From positions 1 to 8,266 of the forward strand of contig JAUZQP010000003.1 of the NCBI GenBank assembly GCA_030950965.1: a DNA stretch of 8,266 bases, in the 5' to 3' direction. This DNA is from Mariprofundaceae bacterium. GTDB lineage: Bacteria; Pseudomonadota; Zetaproteobacteria; Mariprofundales; Mariprofundaceae. The notes beneath the pieces are model-generated. The model was not told where the DNA came from, ran no database searches, and saw only the letters and a program-made list of their open reading frames with translations. Each line of letters starts with the position of its first letter. The stretch's first letter is position 1. Of the stretch, positions 8,262-8,266 are shown piece by piece. Position numbers and translations under genes: made by a program.

Positions 8262-8266
8262 ATGAA
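8262..8266 (+). CDS. Possible first codons of the next gene (cut by window end)
   Basis: Only ATG plus AA is visible, so the product cannot be identified. The ATG follows a purine-rich stretch at suitable spacing and lies 42 bases after the rpoC stop, which suggests continuation of the operon. In many Pseudomonadota the next gene is rpsL (ribosomal protein S12), whose product usually begins Met-Ala or Met-Pro. Here the second codon begins AA and must encode Lys or Asn, so either the gene differs, its N-terminus is atypical, or this ATG is not the start. Confidence 0.35.

Noticed and set aside
1..8266. Mobile element, CRISPR array, intein, tRNA or hidden novel system
   Set aside because: The window is almost entirely two uninterrupted, conserved coding regions. 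Both proteins run collinear with the E. coli subunits with only small indels, so there is no intein or insertion, and no direct repeat array was noticed.

Overview
The window is an ordinary chromosomal housekeeping segment: the rpoB-rpoC operon, encoding the beta and beta' subunits of bacterial RNA polymerase, both on the + strand. Both proteins align essentially end to end with the E. coli subunits and carry the large lineage-specific insertions of the proteobacterial enzymes (beta-i4 and beta-i9 in RpoB, the ~190-residue insertion in the RpoC trigger loop). This points to Pseudomonadota. Base composition looks moderate, near half GC by eye. The sequences are clearly diverged from E. coli; a gamma-, beta- or zetaproteobacterium would fit, and I cannot settle the class without a tree.

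Layout: bases 2-4090 hold rpoB, probably missing only its first few codons. A 4-base gap (4091-4094) separates the rpoB stop from the rpoC ATG, and the rpoC Shine-Dalgarno lies inside the last rpoB codons, so the two subunits are almost certainly co-transcribed and translationally coupled. Bases 4095-8219 hold a complete rpoC. The last 47 bases (8220-8266) contain a short A-run, a weak 5-bp inverted repeat, a purine-rich ribosome-binding-like stretch and an ATG at 8262 that may open the next gene.

The two products assemble with two alpha subunits and omega into the core polymerase. Beta supplies the rifampicin pocket, the flap and part of the active site. Beta' supplies the catalytic Mg triad, bridge helix, trigger loop, clamp and two zinc sites. 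All catalytic and metal-binding residues I checked are present, so both genes look functional.

No mobile element, CRISPR array, RNA gene or unknown system is visible. The points most worth a second look are changes at the E. coli ppGpp site 1 positions of RpoC while site 2 residues are kept, a longer beta-i9 insertion in RpoB, a shortened loop and tail in RpoC, and the non-typical start of whatever follows rpoC. Residue-level comparisons with E. coli rest on recalled reference sequences, not on an alignment run here.
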